Below are positions 22,385 to 37,200 of a stretch of 64,000 nt of DNA, in pieces (positions within the stretch are counted from its first letter, which is position 1; each line of letters begins with the position of its first letter). The translations under genes were made by a program, and so were the position numbers. The notes beneath the pieces are model-generated. The model had not been told where the DNA came from and did no database searches. It saw only the letters and a program-made list of their open reading frames with translations. The stretch lies in the NCBI GenBank assembly GCA_964247055.1, contig OZ176051.1, positions 1-64,000 on the forward strand, written 5' to 3'. The DNA is from Paragordius varius (lineage: Eukaryota > Nematomorpha).

Positions 22385-24400
22385 ACCACAAATATTTTGG
22401 AGATCGGGCTATAAATGTAAATTTTATGAATTTTTTAAATATTTAAAAAATTTATTTTATACGATTTTAAATATAAAAATGGCTACCTAAAATCCAAATT
22501 TGATCAGGTGATGTCACCATAATTTTTTTTGGGTAGCCCTATGGTAGTTTCATCATCACCCCAATATTTTAAAGATCGGGCTATAAATGTAAATTTTATG
22601 AATTTTTAAAATATTTAAAAAATTTATTTTATACGATTTTAAAAATAAAAATGGCTACCTTAAAACCAAATTTGATCAGGTGATGTCACCATAATTTTTT
22701 TTGGGTAGCCCTATGGTAGTTCCATCATCACCCCAAATATTTTGGAGATCGGGCTATAAATGTAAATTTTATGAATTTTTTAAATATTAAAAAATTTATT
22801 TTATACGATTTTAAAAATAAAAATGGCTACCTAAAATCCAAATTTGATCAGGTGATGTCACCATAATTTTTTTGGGTAGCCCTATGGTAGTTCCATCATC
22901 ACCCCATATATTTTGGAGATCGGTTTATAAATGTAAATATTATGAATTTTTTAAATATTTAAAAAATTTATTTTATACGATTTTAAATATAAAAATGGCT
23001 ACCTATAATCCAAATTTGATCAGGTGATGTCGCCATAATTTTTTTTGGGTAGCCCTATGGTAGTTCCATCATCACCCCAAATATTTTTGAGATCGGACTA
23101 TAAATGTAATTTATATGAATTTTTTAAATATTTAAAAAATTTATTTTATACGATTTTAAAAATAAAAATGGCTACCTAAAATCCAAATTTGATCAGGTGA
23201 TGTCACCATAATTTTTTTTGGGTAGCCCTATGGTAGTTCCATCATCACCCCAAATATTTTGGAGATCGGGCTATAAATGTAAATTTTATGAATTTTTTAA
23301 ATATTTAAAAAATTTATTTTATATGATTTTAAATATAAAAATGGCTACCTAAAATCCAAATTTGATCAGGTGATGTCACCATAATTTTTTTTGGGTAGCC
23401 CTATGGTAGTTCCATCATCACCCCAAATATTTTGGAGATCGGGCTATAAATGTAAATTTTATGAATTTTTTAAATATTTAAAAAATTTATTTTATACGAT
23501 TTTAAAAATAAAAATGGCTACCTAAAATCCAAATTTGATCAGGTGATGTCACCATAAATTTTTTTGGGTAGCCCTATGGTAGTTCCATCATCACCCCAAA
23601 TATTTTTGTGATCGGACTTTAAATGTAAATTTTATGAATTTTTTAAATATTTAAAAAATTTATTTTATACGATTTTAAAAATAAAAATGGCTACCTAAAA
23701 TCCAAATTTGATCAGGTGATGTCACCATAATTTTTTTTGGGTAGCCCTATGGTAGTTCCATCATAACCCCAAATATTTTTGAGATCGGACTTTAAATGTA
23801 AATTTTATGAATTTTTAAAATAATTTATTTTATACGATTTTAAAAATAAAAATGGCTACCTAAAATCCAAATTTGATCAGGTGATGTCGCCATAATTTTT
23901 TTTGGGTAACCTTATGGTAGTTCCATCAAACCTTCAAATATTTTTGAGATCGGACTTTAAATGTAAATTTTATGAATTTTTTAAATATTTAAAAAATTTA
24001 TTTTATACGATTTTAAATATAAAAATGGCAACCTAAAATCCAAATTTGATCAGGTGATGTCGCCATAATTTTTTTTGGGTAGCCCTATGGTAGTTCCATC
24101 ATCACCTCAAATATTTTGGAGATCGGGCTATAAATGTAAATTTTATGAATTTTTTAAATATTTAAAAAATTTATTTTATATGATTTTAAATATAAAAATG
24201 GCTACCTAAAATCCAAATTTGATCAGGTGATGTCACCATAATTTTTTTTGGGTAGCCCTATGGTAGTTCCATCATCACCCCAAATATTTTGGAGATCGGG
24301 CTATAAATGTAAATTTTATGAATTTTTTAAATATTTAAAAAATATATTTTATACGATTTTAAAAATAAAAATGGCTAAATAAAATCCAAATTTGATCAGG
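22385..24400. repeat. Satellite B block copy ii
   Basis: ACCACAAATATT at 22385 and CCATATATT at 22904 repeat copy i with offsets of 4,504 and 4,503. It shares CATCAAACCTTC near 23,927 with copy iii, whereas copy i has CATCATAACTTC, so ii and iii are closer relatives. It lacks the 18-bp microduplication, having GGCTAAATAAAATCC near 24,374 instead. Confidence 0.85.
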
Positions 24401-24794
24401 TGATGTCACCATAATTTTTTTTGGGTAGCCCTATGGTAGTTCCATCATCACCCCAAATATTTTGGAGATCGGGCTATAAATGTAAATTTTATGAATTTTT
24501 TAAATATTTAAAAAATTTATTTTATACGATTTTAATAATAAAAATGGCTACCTAAAATCCAAATTTGATCAGGTGATGTCACCATAATTTTTTTTGGGTA
24601 GCCCTATGGTAGTTCCATCATCACCCCAAATATTTTGGAGATCGGGCTATAAATGTAAATTTTATGAATTTTTTAAGTATTTAAAAAATTTATTTTATAT
24701 GATTTTAAATATAAAAATGGCTACCTAAAATCCAAATTTGATCAGGTGATGTCACCATAATTTTTTTGGGTAGCCCTATGGTAGTTCCATCATC

Positions 24795-27500
24795 ACCACA
24801 AATATTTTGGAGATCGGGCTATAAATGTAAATTTTATGAATTTTTTAAATATTTAAAAAATTTATTTTATACGATTTTAAATATAAAAATGGCTACCTAA
24901 AATCCAAATTTGATCAGGTGATGTCACCATAATTTTTTTTGGGTAGCCCTATGGTAGTTTCATCATCACCCCAAATATTTTGGAGATCGGGCTATAAATG
25001 TAAATTTTATGAATTTTTAAAATATTTAAAAAATTTATTTTATACGATTTTAAAAATAAAAATGGCTACCTTAAAACCAAATTTGATCAGGTGATGTCAC
25101 CATAATTTTTTTTGGGTAGCCCTATGGTAGTTCCATCATCACCCCAAATATTTTGGAGATCGGGCTATAAATGTAAATTTTATGAATTTTTTAAATATTA
25201 AAAAATTTATTTTATACGATTTTAAAAATAAAAATGGCTACCTAAAATCCAAATTTGATCAGGTGATGTCACCATAATTTTTTTGGGTAGCCCTATGGTA
25301 GTTCCATCATCACCCCATATATTTTGGAGATCGGTTTATAAATGTAAATATTATGAATTTTTTAAATATTTAAAAAATTTATTTTATACGATTTTAAATA
25401 TAAAAATGGCTACCTATAATCCAAATTTGATCAGGTGATGTCGCCATAATTTTTTTTGGGTAGCCCTATGGTAGTTCCATCATCACCCCAAATATTTTTG
25501 AGATCGGACTATAAATGTAATTTATATGAATTTTTTAAATATTTAAAAAATTTATTTTATACGATTTTAAAAATAAAAATGGCTACCTAAAATCCAAATT
25601 TGATCAGGTGATGTCACCATAATTTTTTTTGGGTAGCCCTATGGTAGTTCCATCATCACCCCAAATATTTTGGAGATCGGGCTATAAATGTAAATTTTAT
25701 GAATTTTTTAAATATTTAAAAAATTTATTTTATATGATTTTAAATATAAAAATGGCTACCTAAAATCCAAATTTGATCAGGTGATGTCACCATAATTTTT
25801 TTTGGGTAGCCCTATGGTAGTTCCATCATCACCCCAAATATTTTGGAGATCGGGCTATAAATGTAAATTTTATGAATTTTTTAAATATTTAAAAAATTTA
25901 TTTTATACGATTTTAAAAATAAAAATGGCTACCTAAAATCCAAATTTGATCAGGTGATGTCACCATAAATTTTTTTGGGTAGCCCTATGGTAGTTCCATC
26001 ATCACCCCAAATATTTTTGTGATCGGACTTTAAATGTAAATTTTATGAATTTTTTAAATATTTAAAAAATTTATTTTATACGATTTTAAAAATAAAAATG
26101 GCTACCTAAAATCCAAATTTGATCAGGTGATGTCACCATAATTTTTTTTGGGTAGCCCTATGGTAGTTCCATCATAACCCCAAATATTTTTGTGATCGGA
26201 CTTTAAATGTAAATTTTATGAATTTTTAAAATAATTTATTTTATACGATTTTAAAAATAAAAATGGCTACCTAAAATCCAAATTTGATCAGGTGATGTCG
26301 CCATAATTTTTTTTGGGTAACCTTATGGTAGTTCCATCAAACCTTCAAATATTTTTGAGATCGGACTTTAAATGTAAATTTTATGAATTTTTTAAATATT
26401 TAAAAAATTTATTTTATACGATTTTAAATATAAAAATGGCTACCTAAAATCCAAATTTGATCAGGTGATGTCGCCATAATTTTTTTTGGGTAGCCCTATG
26501 GTAGTTCCATCATCACCTCAAATATTTTGGAGATCGGGCTATAAATGTAAATTTTATGAATTTTTTAAATATTTAAAAAATTTATTTTATGATTTTAAAT
26601 ATAAAAATGGCTACCTAAAATCCAAATTTGATCAGGTGATGTCACCATAATTTTTTTTGGGTAGCCCTATGGTAGTTCCATCATCACCCCAAATATTTTG
26701 GAGATCGGGCTATAAATGTAAATTTTATGAATTTTTTAAATATTTAAAAAATATATTTTATACGATTTTAAAAATAAAAATGGCTACCTAAAATCCAAAT
26801 TTGATCAGGTGATGTCACCATAATTTTTTTTGGGTAGCCCTATGGTAGTTCCATCATCACCCCAAATATTTTTGTGATCGGACTTTAAATGTAAATTTTA
26901 TGAATTTTTTAAATATTTAAAAAATTTATTTTATACGACTTTAAAAATAAAAATGGCTACCTAAATAAAAATGGCTACCTAAAATCCAAATTTGATCAGG
27001 TGATGTCACCATAATTTTTTTTGGGTAGCCCTATGGTAGTTCCATCATCACCCCAAATATTTTTGAGATCGGACTTTAAATGTAAATTTTATGAATTTTT
27101 AAAATATTTAAAAAATTTATTTTATACGATTTTAAAACTAAAAATGGCTACCTAAAATCCAAATTTGATCAGGTGATGTCACCATAATGTTTTTTGGGTA
27201 GCCCTATGGTAGTTCCATTATCACCCCAAATATTTTGGAGATCGGGCTATAAATGTAAATTTTATGAATTATTTAAATATTTAAAAAATTTATTTTATAC
27301 GATTTTAAAAATAAAAATGGCTACCTAAAATCCAAATTTGATCAGGTGATGTCACCATAATTTTATTTGGGTAGCCCTATAGTAGTTCCATCATCACCCC
27401 AAATATTTTGGAGATCGGGCTATAAATGTAAATTTTATGAATTTTTAAAATATTTAAAAAATTTATTTTATACGATTTTAAAAATAAAAATGGCTACCTA
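24795..27500. repeat. Satellite B block copy iii
   Basis: ACCACAAATATT at 24795 and CCATATATT at 25315 repeat copy ii with offsets of 2,410 and 2,411. It retains the 18-bp microduplication (26963-26980) and the later markers CATAATGTTTTTTGGG and CCCTATAGTAG that also follow copy i. Confidence 0.85.
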
Positions 27501-30500
27501 AAATCCAAATTTGATCAGGTGATGTCACCATAATTTTTTTTGGGTAGCCCTATGGTAGTTCCATCATCACCCCAAATATTTTGGAGATCGGGCTATAAAT
27601 GTAAATTTTATGAATTTTTTAAATATTTAAAAAATTTATTTTATACGATTTTAAAAATAAAAATGGCTACCTAAAATCCAAATTTGATCAGGTGATGTCA
27701 CCATAATTTTTTTTGGGTAGCCCTATGGTAGTTCCATCGTCACCCCAAATATTTTGGAGATCGGGCTATAAATGTAAATTTTATGAATTTTTTAAGTATT
27801 TATAAAATTTATTTTATATGATTTTAAATATAAAAATGGCTACCTAAAATCCAAATTTGATCAGGTGATGTCACCATAATTTTTTTTGGGTAGCCCTATG
27901 GTAGTTCCATCATCACCCCAAATATTTTGGAGATCGGGCTATAAATGTAAATTTTATGAATTTTTTAAATATTTAAAAAATTTATTTTATACGATTTTAA
28001 AAATAAAAATGGCTACCTAAAATCCAAATTTGATCAGGTGATGTCACCATAATTTTTTTTGGGTAGCCCTATGGTAGTTCCATCATCACCCCAAATATTT
28101 TGGAGATCGGGCTATAAATGTAAATTTTATGAATTTTTTAAATATTTAAAAAATTTATTTTATACGATTTTAAAAATAAAAATGGCTACCTAAAATCCAA
28201 ATTTGATCAGGTGATGTCACCATAATTTTTTTTGGGTAGCCCTATGGTAGTTCCATCATAACCCCAAATATTTTTCAGATCGGACTTTAAATGTAAATTT
28301 TATGAATTTTTAAAATAATTTATTTTATACGATTTTAAAAATAAAAATGGCTACCTAAAATCCAAATTTGATCAGGTGATGTCGCCATAATTTTTTTTGG
28401 GTAACCTTATGGTAGTTCCATCATAACTTCAAATATTTTTGAGATCGGACTTTAAATGTAAATTTTATGAATTTTTTAAATATTTAAAAAATTTATTTTA
28501 TACGATTTTAAATATAAAAATGGCTACCTAAAATCCAAATTTGATCAGGTGATGTCGCCATAATTTTTTTTGGGTAGCCCTATGGTAGTTCCATCATCAC
28601 CCCAAATATTTTTGAGATCGGACTATAAATTTAATTTTTATGAATTTTTTAAATATTTAAAAAATTTATTTTATACGATTTTAAATATAAAAATGGCTAC
28701 CTAAAATCCAAATTTGATCAGGTGATGTCACCATAATTTTTTTTGGGTAGCCCTATGGTAGTTCCATCATCACCCCAAATATTTTGGAGATCGGGCTATA
28801 AATGTAAATTTTATGAATTTTTTAAATATTTAAAAAATTTATTTTAACTGATTTTAAATATAAAAATGGCTGCCTAAAATCCAAATTTGATCAGGTGATG
28901 TCACCATAATTTTTTTTGGGTAGCCCTATGGTAGTTCCATCATCACCCCAAATATTTTGGAGATCGGGCTATAAATGTAAGTTTTATGAATTTTTTAAAT
29001 ATTTAAAAAATTTATTTTATACGATTTTAAAAATAAAAATGGCTACCTAAAATCCAAATTTGATCAGGTGATGTCACCATAATTTTTTTTGGGTAGCCCT
29101 ATGGTAGTTCCATCATCACCCCAAATATTTTTGTGATCGGACTTTAAATGTAAATTTTATGAATTTTTTAAATATTTAAAAAATTTATTTTATACGATTT
29201 TAAAAATAAAAATGGCTACCTAAATAAAAATGGCTACCTAAAATCCAAATTTGATCAGGTGATGTCACCATAATTTTTTTTGGGTAGCCCTATGGTAGTT
29301 CCATCATCACCCCAAATATTTTTGAGATCGGACTTTAAATGTAAATTTTATGAATTATTTAAATATTTAAAAAATTTATTTTATACGATATTAAAAATAA
29401 AAATGGCTACCTAAAATCCAAATTTGATCAGGTGATGTCACCATAATTTTTTTTGGGTAGCCCTATGGTAGTTCCATCATCACCCCAAATATTTTGGAGA
29501 TCGGGCTATAAATGTAAATTTTATGAATTTTTAAAATATTTAAAAAATTTATTTTATACGATTTTAAAAATAAAAATGGCTACCTAAAATCCAAATTTGA
29601 TCAGGTGATGTCACCATAATTTTTTTTGGGTAGCCCTATGGTAGTTCCATCATCACCCCAAATATTTTGGAGATCGGGCTATAAATGTAAATTTTATGAA
29701 TTTTTTAAATATTTAAAAAATTTATTTTATACGATTTTAAAAATAAAAATGGCTACCTAAAATCCAAATTTGATCAGGTGATGTCACCATAATTTTTTTT
29801 GGGTAGCCCTATGGTAGTTCCATCATCACCCCAAATATTTTGGAGATCGGGCTATAAATGTAAATTTTATGAATTTTTTAAGTATTTAAAAAATTTATTT
29901 TATATGATTTTAAATATAAAAATGGCTACCTAAAATCCAAATTTGATCAGGTGATGTCACCATAATTTTTTTTGGGTAGCCCTATGGTAGTTCCATCATC
30001 ACCCCAAATATTTTGGAGATCGGGCTATAAATGTAAATTTTATGAATTTTTTAAATATTTAAAAAATTTATTTTATACGATTTTAAAAATAAAAATGGCT
30101 ACCTAAAATCCAAATTTGATCAGGTGATGTCACCATGAATTTTTTTGGGTAGCCCTATGGTAGTTCCATCATAACCCCAAATATTTTTGAGATCGGACTT
30201 TAAATGTAAATTTTATGAATTTTTAAAATAATTTATTTTATACGATTTTAAAAATAAAAATGGCTACCTAAAATCCAAATTTGATCAGGTGATGTCGCCA
30301 TAATTTTTTTTGGGTAACCTTATGGTAGTTCCATCATAACTTCAAATATTTTTGAGATCGGACTTTAAATGTAAATTTTATGAATTTTTTAAATATTTAA
30401 AAAATTTATTTTATACGATTTTAAATATAAAAATGGCTACCTAAAATCCAAATTTGATCAGGTGATGTCGCCATAATTTTTTTTGGGTAGCCCTATGGTA

Positions 30501-31239
30501 GTTCCATCATCACCCCAAATATTTTTGAGATCGGACTATAAATTTAATTTTTATGAATTTTTTAAATATTTAAAAAATTTATTTTATACGATTTTAAATA
30601 TAAAAATGGCTACCTAAAATCCAAATTTGATCAGGTGATGTCACCATATTTTTTTTTGGGTAGCCCTATGGTAGTTTCATCATCACCCCAAATATTTTGG
30701 AGATCGGGCTATAAATGTAAATTTTATGAATTTTTTAAATATTTAAAAAATTTATTTTATATGATTTTAAATATAAAAATGGCTACCTAAAATCCAAATT
30801 TGATCAGGTGATGTCACCATAATTTTTTTTGGGTAGCCCTATGGTAGTTCCATCATCACCCCAAATATTTTGGAGATCGGGCTATAAATGTAAATTTTAT
30901 GAATTTTTTAAATATTTAAAAAATTTATTTTATACGATTTTAAAAATAAAAATGGCTACCTAAAATCCAAATTTGATCAGGTGATGTCACCATAATTTTT
31001 TTTGGGTAGCCCTATGGTAGTTCCATCATCACCCCAAATATTTTTGTGATCAGACTTTAAATGTAAATTTTATGAATTTTTTAAATATTTAAAAAATTTA
31101 TTTTATACGATTTTAAAAATAAAAATGGCTACCTAAATAAAAATGGCTACCTAAAATCCAAATTTGATCAGGTGATGTCACCATAATTTTTTTTGGGTAG
31201 CCCTATGGTAGTTCCATCATCACCCCAAATATTTTTGAG

Positions 31240-33800
31240 ATCGGACTTTAAATGTAAATTTTATGAATTTTTAAAATATTTAAAAAATTTATTTTATACG
31301 ATTTTAAAACTAAAAATGGCTACCTAAAATCCAAATTTCATCAGGTGATGTCACCATAATTTTTTTTGGGTAGCCCTATGGTAGTTCCATTATCACCCCA
31401 AATATTTTGGAGATCGGGCTATAAATGTAAATTTTATGAATTTTTTAAATATTTAAAAAATTTATTTTATACGATTTTAAAAATAAAAATGGCTACCTAA
31501 AATCCAAATTTGATCAGGTGATGTCACCATAATGTTTTTTGGGTAGCCCTATGGTAGTTCCATCATCACATCAAATATTTTGGAGATCGGGCTATAAATG
31601 TAAATTTTATGAATTTTTAAAATATTTAAAAAATTTATTTTATACGATTTAAAAAATAAAAATGGCTACCTAAAATCCAAATTTGATCAGGTGATGTCAC
31701 CATAATTTTTTTTGGGTAGCCCTATGGTAGTTCCATCATCACCCCAAATATTTTGGAGATCGGGCTATAAATGTAAATTTTATGAATATTTTAAATATTT
31801 AAAAAATTTATTTTATACGATTTTAAAAATAAAAATGGCTACCTAAAATCCAAATTTGATCAGGTGATGTCACCATAATTTTTTTTGGGTAGCCCTATGG
31901 TAGTTCCATCATCACCCCAAATATTTTGGAGATCGGGCTATAAATGTAAATTTTATGAATTTTTTAAATATTTAAAAAATTTATTTTATACGATTTTAAA
32001 AATAAAAATGGCTACCTAAAATCCAAATTTGATCAGGTGATGTCACCATAATTTTTTTTGGGTAGCCCTATGGTAGTTCCATCATCACCCCAAATATTTT
32101 GGAGATCGGGCTATAAATGTAAATTTTATGAATTTTTTAAATATTTAAAAAATTTATTTTATACGATTTTAAAAATAAAAATGGCTACCTAAAATCCAAA
32201 TTTGATCAGGTGATGTCACCATAATTTTTTTTGGGTAGCCCTATGGTAGTTTCATCATCACCCCAAATATTTTGGAGATCGGGCTATAAATGTAAATTTT
32301 ATGAATTTTTAAAATATTTAAAAAATTTATTTTATACGATTTTAAAAATAAAAATGGCTACCTTAAAACCAAATTTGATCAGGTGATGTCACCATAATTT
32401 TTTTTGGGTAGCCCTATGGTAGTTTCATCATCACCCCAAATATTTTGGAGATCGGTTTATAAATGTAAATATTATGAATTTTTTAAATATTTAAAAAATT
32501 TATTTTATACGATTTTAAATATAAAAATGGCTACCTAAAATCCAAATTTGATCAGGTGATGTCGCCATAATTTTTTTTGGGTAGCCCTATGGTAGTTCCA
32601 TCATCACCCCAAATATTTTGGAGATCGGGCTATAAATGTAAATTTTATGAATTTTTTAAATATTTAAAAAATTTATTTTATACGATTTTAAAAATAAAAA
32701 TGGCTACCTAAAATCCAAATTTGATCAGGTGATGTCACCATAATTTTTTTTGGGTAGCCCTATGGTAGTTCCATCATCACCCCAAATATTTTGGAGATCG
32801 GGCTATAAATGTAAATTTTATGAATTTTTTAAATATTTAAAAAATTTATTTTATACGATTTTAAAAATAAAAATGGCTACCTAAAATCCAAATTTGATCA
32901 GGTGATGTCACCATAATTTTTTTTGGGTAGCCCTATGGTAGTTTCATCATCACCCCAAATATTTTGGAGATCGGGCTATAAATGTAAATTTTATGAATTT
33001 TTAAAATATTTAAAAAATTTATTTTATACGATTTTAAAAATAAAAATGGCTACCTTAAAACCAAATTTGATCAGGTGATGTCACCATAATTTTTTTTGGG
33101 TAGCCCTATGGTAGTTCCATCATCACCCCAAATATTTTGGAGATCGGGCTATAAATGTAAATTTTATGAATTTTTTAAATATTTAAAAATTTATTTTATA
33201 CGATTTTAAAAATAAAAATGGCTACCTAAAATCCAAATTTGATCAGGTGATGTCACCATAATTTTTTTTGGGTAGCCCTATGGTAGTTCCATCATCACCC
33301 CAAATATTTTGGAGATCGGGCTATAAATGTAAATTTTATGAATTTTTTAAATATTTAAAAAATTTATTTTATACGATTTTAAAAATAAAAATGGCTACCT
33401 AAAATTCAAATTTGATCACCCAAATATTTTTGAGATCGGACTTTAAATGTAAATTTTATGAATTTTTAAAATATTTAAAAAATTTATTTTATACGATTTT
33501 AAAAATAAAAATGGCTACCTAAAATCCAAATTTGATCAGGTGATGTCACCATAATTTTTTTTTGGGTAGCCCTATGGTAGTTCCATCATCACCCCAAATA
33601 TTTTGGAGATCGGGCTATAAATGTAAATTTTATGAATTATTTAAATATTTAAAAAATTTATTTTATACGATTTTAAAAATAAAAATGGCTACCTAAAATC
33701 CAAATTTGATCAGGTGATGTCACCATAATTTTTTTTGGGTAGCCCTATGGTAGTTCCATCATCACCCCAAATATTTTGGAGATCGGGCTATAAATGTAAA
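31240..33800. repeat. Satellite B 3,399-bp period duplication, copy 1
   Basis: ATTTTAAAAC with a CAAATTTCATCAGG monomer at 31301, and the hybrid truncated monomer AAAATTCAAATTTGATCACC at 33401, recur at 34700 and 36800, both exactly 3,399 bp away. Intermediate markers (CACATCAAATATT, GAATATTTTAAATATTT, GGTTTATAAATG) keep the same order. Block edges are approximate. Confidence 0.9.
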
Positions 33801-34639
33801 TTTTATGAATTTTTTAAATATTTAAAAAATTTATTTTATACGATTTTAAAAATAAAAATGGCTACCTAAAATCCAAATTTGATCAGGTGATGTCACCATG
33901 AATTTTTTTGGGTAGCCTTATGGTAGTTCCATCATAACCCCAAATATTTTTGAGATCGGACTTTAAATGTAAATTTTATGAATTTTTAAAATAATTTATT
34001 TTATACGATTTTAAAAATAAAAATGGCTACCTAAAATCCAAATTTGATCAGGTGATGTCGCCATAATTTTTTTTGGGTAACCTTATGGTAGTTCCATCAT
34101 AACTTCAAATATTTTTGAGATCGGACTTTAAATGTAAATTTTATGAATTTTTTAAATATTTAAAAAATTTATTTTATACGATTTTAAATATAAAAATGGC
34201 TACCTAAAATCCAAATTTGATCAGGTGATGTCGCCATAATTTTTTTTGGGTAGCCCTATGGTAGTTCCATCATCACCCCAAATATTTTTGAGATCGGACT
34301 ATAAATTTAATTTTTATGAATTTTTTAAATATTTAAAAAATTTATTTTATACGATTTTAAATATAAAAATGGCTACCTAAAATCCAAATTTGATCAGGTG
34401 ATGTCACCATAATTTTTTTTGGGTAGCCCTATGGTAGTTCCATCATCACCCCAAATATTTTGGAGATCGGGCTATAAATGTAAATTTTATGAATTTTTTA
34501 AATATTTAAAAAATTTATTTTATATGATTTTAAATATAAAAATGGCTACCTAAAATCCAAATTTGATCAGGTGATGTCACCATAATTTTTTTTGGGTAGC
34601 CCTATGGTAGTTCCATCATCACCCCAAATATTTTGGAGA

Positions 34640-37200
34640 TCGGACTTTAAATGTAAATTTTATGAATTTTTAAAATATTTAAAAAATTTATTTTATACGA
34701 TTTTAAAACTAAAAATGGCTACCTAAAATCCAAATTTCATCAGGTGATGTCACCATAATTTTTTTTGGGTAGCCCTATGGTAGTTCCATTATCACCCCAA
34801 ATATTTTGGAGATCGGGCTATAAATGTAAATTTTATGAATTTTTTAAATATTTAAAAAATTTATTTTATACGATTTTAAAAATAAAAATGGCTACCTAAA
34901 ATCCAAATTTGATCAGGTGATGTCACCATAATGTTTTTTGGGTAGCCCTATGGTAGTTCCATCATCACATCAAATATTTTGGAGATCGGGCTATAAATGT
35001 AAATTTTATGAATTTTTAAAATATTTAAAAAATTTATTTTATACGATTTAAAAAATAAAAATGGCTACCTAAAATCCAAATTTGATCAGGTGATGTCACC
35101 ATAATTTTTTTTGGGTAGCCCTATGGTAGTTCCATCATCACCCCAAATATTTTGGAGATCGGGCTATAAATGTAAATTTTATGAATATTTTAAATATTTA
35201 AAAAATTTATTTTATACGATTTTAAAAATAAAAATGGCTACCTAAAATCCAAATTTGATCAGGTGATGTCACCATAATTTTTTTTGGGTAGCCCTATGGT
35301 AGTTCCATCATCACCCCAAATATTTTGGAGATCGGGCTATAAATGTAAATTTTATGAATTTTTTAAATATTTAAAAAATTTATTTTATACGATTTTAAAA
35401 ATAAAAATGGCTACCTAAAATCCAAATTTGATCAGGTGATGTCACCATAATTTTTTTTGGGTAGCCCTATGGTAGTTCCATCATCACCCCAAATATTTTG
35501 GAGATCGGGCTATAAATGTAAATTTTATGAATTTTTTAAATATTTAAAAAATTTATTTTATACGATTTTAAAAATAAAAATGGCTACCTAAAATCCAAAT
35601 TTGATCAGGTGATGTCACCATAATTTTTTTTGGGTAGCCCTATGGTAGTTTCATCATCACCCCAAATATTTTGGAGATCGGGCTATAAATGTAAATTTTA
35701 TGAATTTTTAAAATATTTAAAAAATTTATTTTATACGATTTTAAAAATAAAAATGGCTACCTTAAAACCAAATTTGATCAGGTGATGTCACCATAATTTT
35801 TTTTGGGTAGCCCTATGGTAGTTTCATCATCACCCCAAATATTTTGGAGATCGGTTTATAAATGTAAATATTATGAATTTTTTAAATATTTAAAAAATTT
35901 ATTTTATACGATTTTAAATATAAAAATGGCTACCTAAAATCCAAATTTGATCAGGTGATGTCGCCATAATTTTTTTTGGGTAGCCCTATGGTAGTTCCAT
36001 CATCACCCCAAATATTTTGGAGATCGGGCTATAAATGTAAATTTTATGAATTTTTTAAATATTTAAAAAATTTATTTTATACGATTTTAAAAATAAAAAT
36101 GGCTACCTAAAATCCAAATTTGATCAGGTGATGTCACCATAATTTTTTTTGGGTAGCCCTATGGTAGTTCCATCATCACCCCAAATATTTTGGAGATCGG
36201 GCTATAAATGTAAATTTTATGAATTTTTTAAATATTTAAAAAATTTATTTTATACGATTTTAAAAATAAAAATGGCTACCTAAAATCCAAATTTGATCAG
36301 GTGATGTCACCATAATTTTTTTTGGGTAGCCCTATGGTAGTTTCATCATCACCCCAAATATTTTGGAGATCGGGCTATAAATGTAAATTTTATGAATTTT
36401 TAAAATATTTAAAAAATTTATTTTATACGATTTTAAAAATAAAAATGGCTACCTTAAAACCAAATTTGATCAGGTGATGTCACCATAATTTTTTTTGGGT
36501 AGCCCTATGGTAGTTCCATCATCACCCCAAATATTTTGGAGATCGGGCTATAAATGTAAATTTTATGAATTTTTTAAATATTTAAAAATTTATTTTATAC
36601 GATTTTAAAAATAAAAATGGCTACCTAAAATCCAAATTTGATCAGGTGATGTCACCATAATTTTTTTTGGGTAGCCCTATGGTAGTTCCATCATCACCCC
36701 AAATATTTTGGAGATCGGGCTATAAATGTAAATTTTATGAATTTTTTAAATATTTAAAAAATTTATTTTATACGATTTTAAAAATAAAAATGGCTACCTA
36801 AAATTCAAATTTGATCACCCAAATATTTTTGAGATCGGACTTTAAATGTAAATTTTATGAATTTTTAAAATATTTAAAAAATTTATTTTATACGATTTTA
36901 AAAATAAAAATGGCTACCTAAAATCCAAATTTGATCAGGTGATGTCACCATAATTTTTTTTTGGGTAGCCCTATGGTAGTTCCATCATCACCCCAAATAT
37001 TTTGGAGATCGGGCTATAAATGTAAATTTTATGAATTATTTAAATATTTAAAAAATTTATTTTATACGATTTTAAAAATAAAAATGGCTACCTAAAATCC
37101 AAATTTGATCAGGTGATGTCACCATAATTTTTTTTGGGTAGCCCTATGGTAGTTCCATCATCACCCCAAATATTTTGGAGATCGGGCTATAAATGTAAAT
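34640..37200. repeat. Satellite B 3,399-bp period duplication, copy 2
   Basis: This is the second copy of the block at 31,240-33,800. The left junction is visible near 34,630, where a monomer switches from TTTTGGAGATCGG to the GGACTTTAAATG form, as expected from recombination inside a monomer. Homology with copy 1 fades after about 37,200. Confidence 0.88.
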
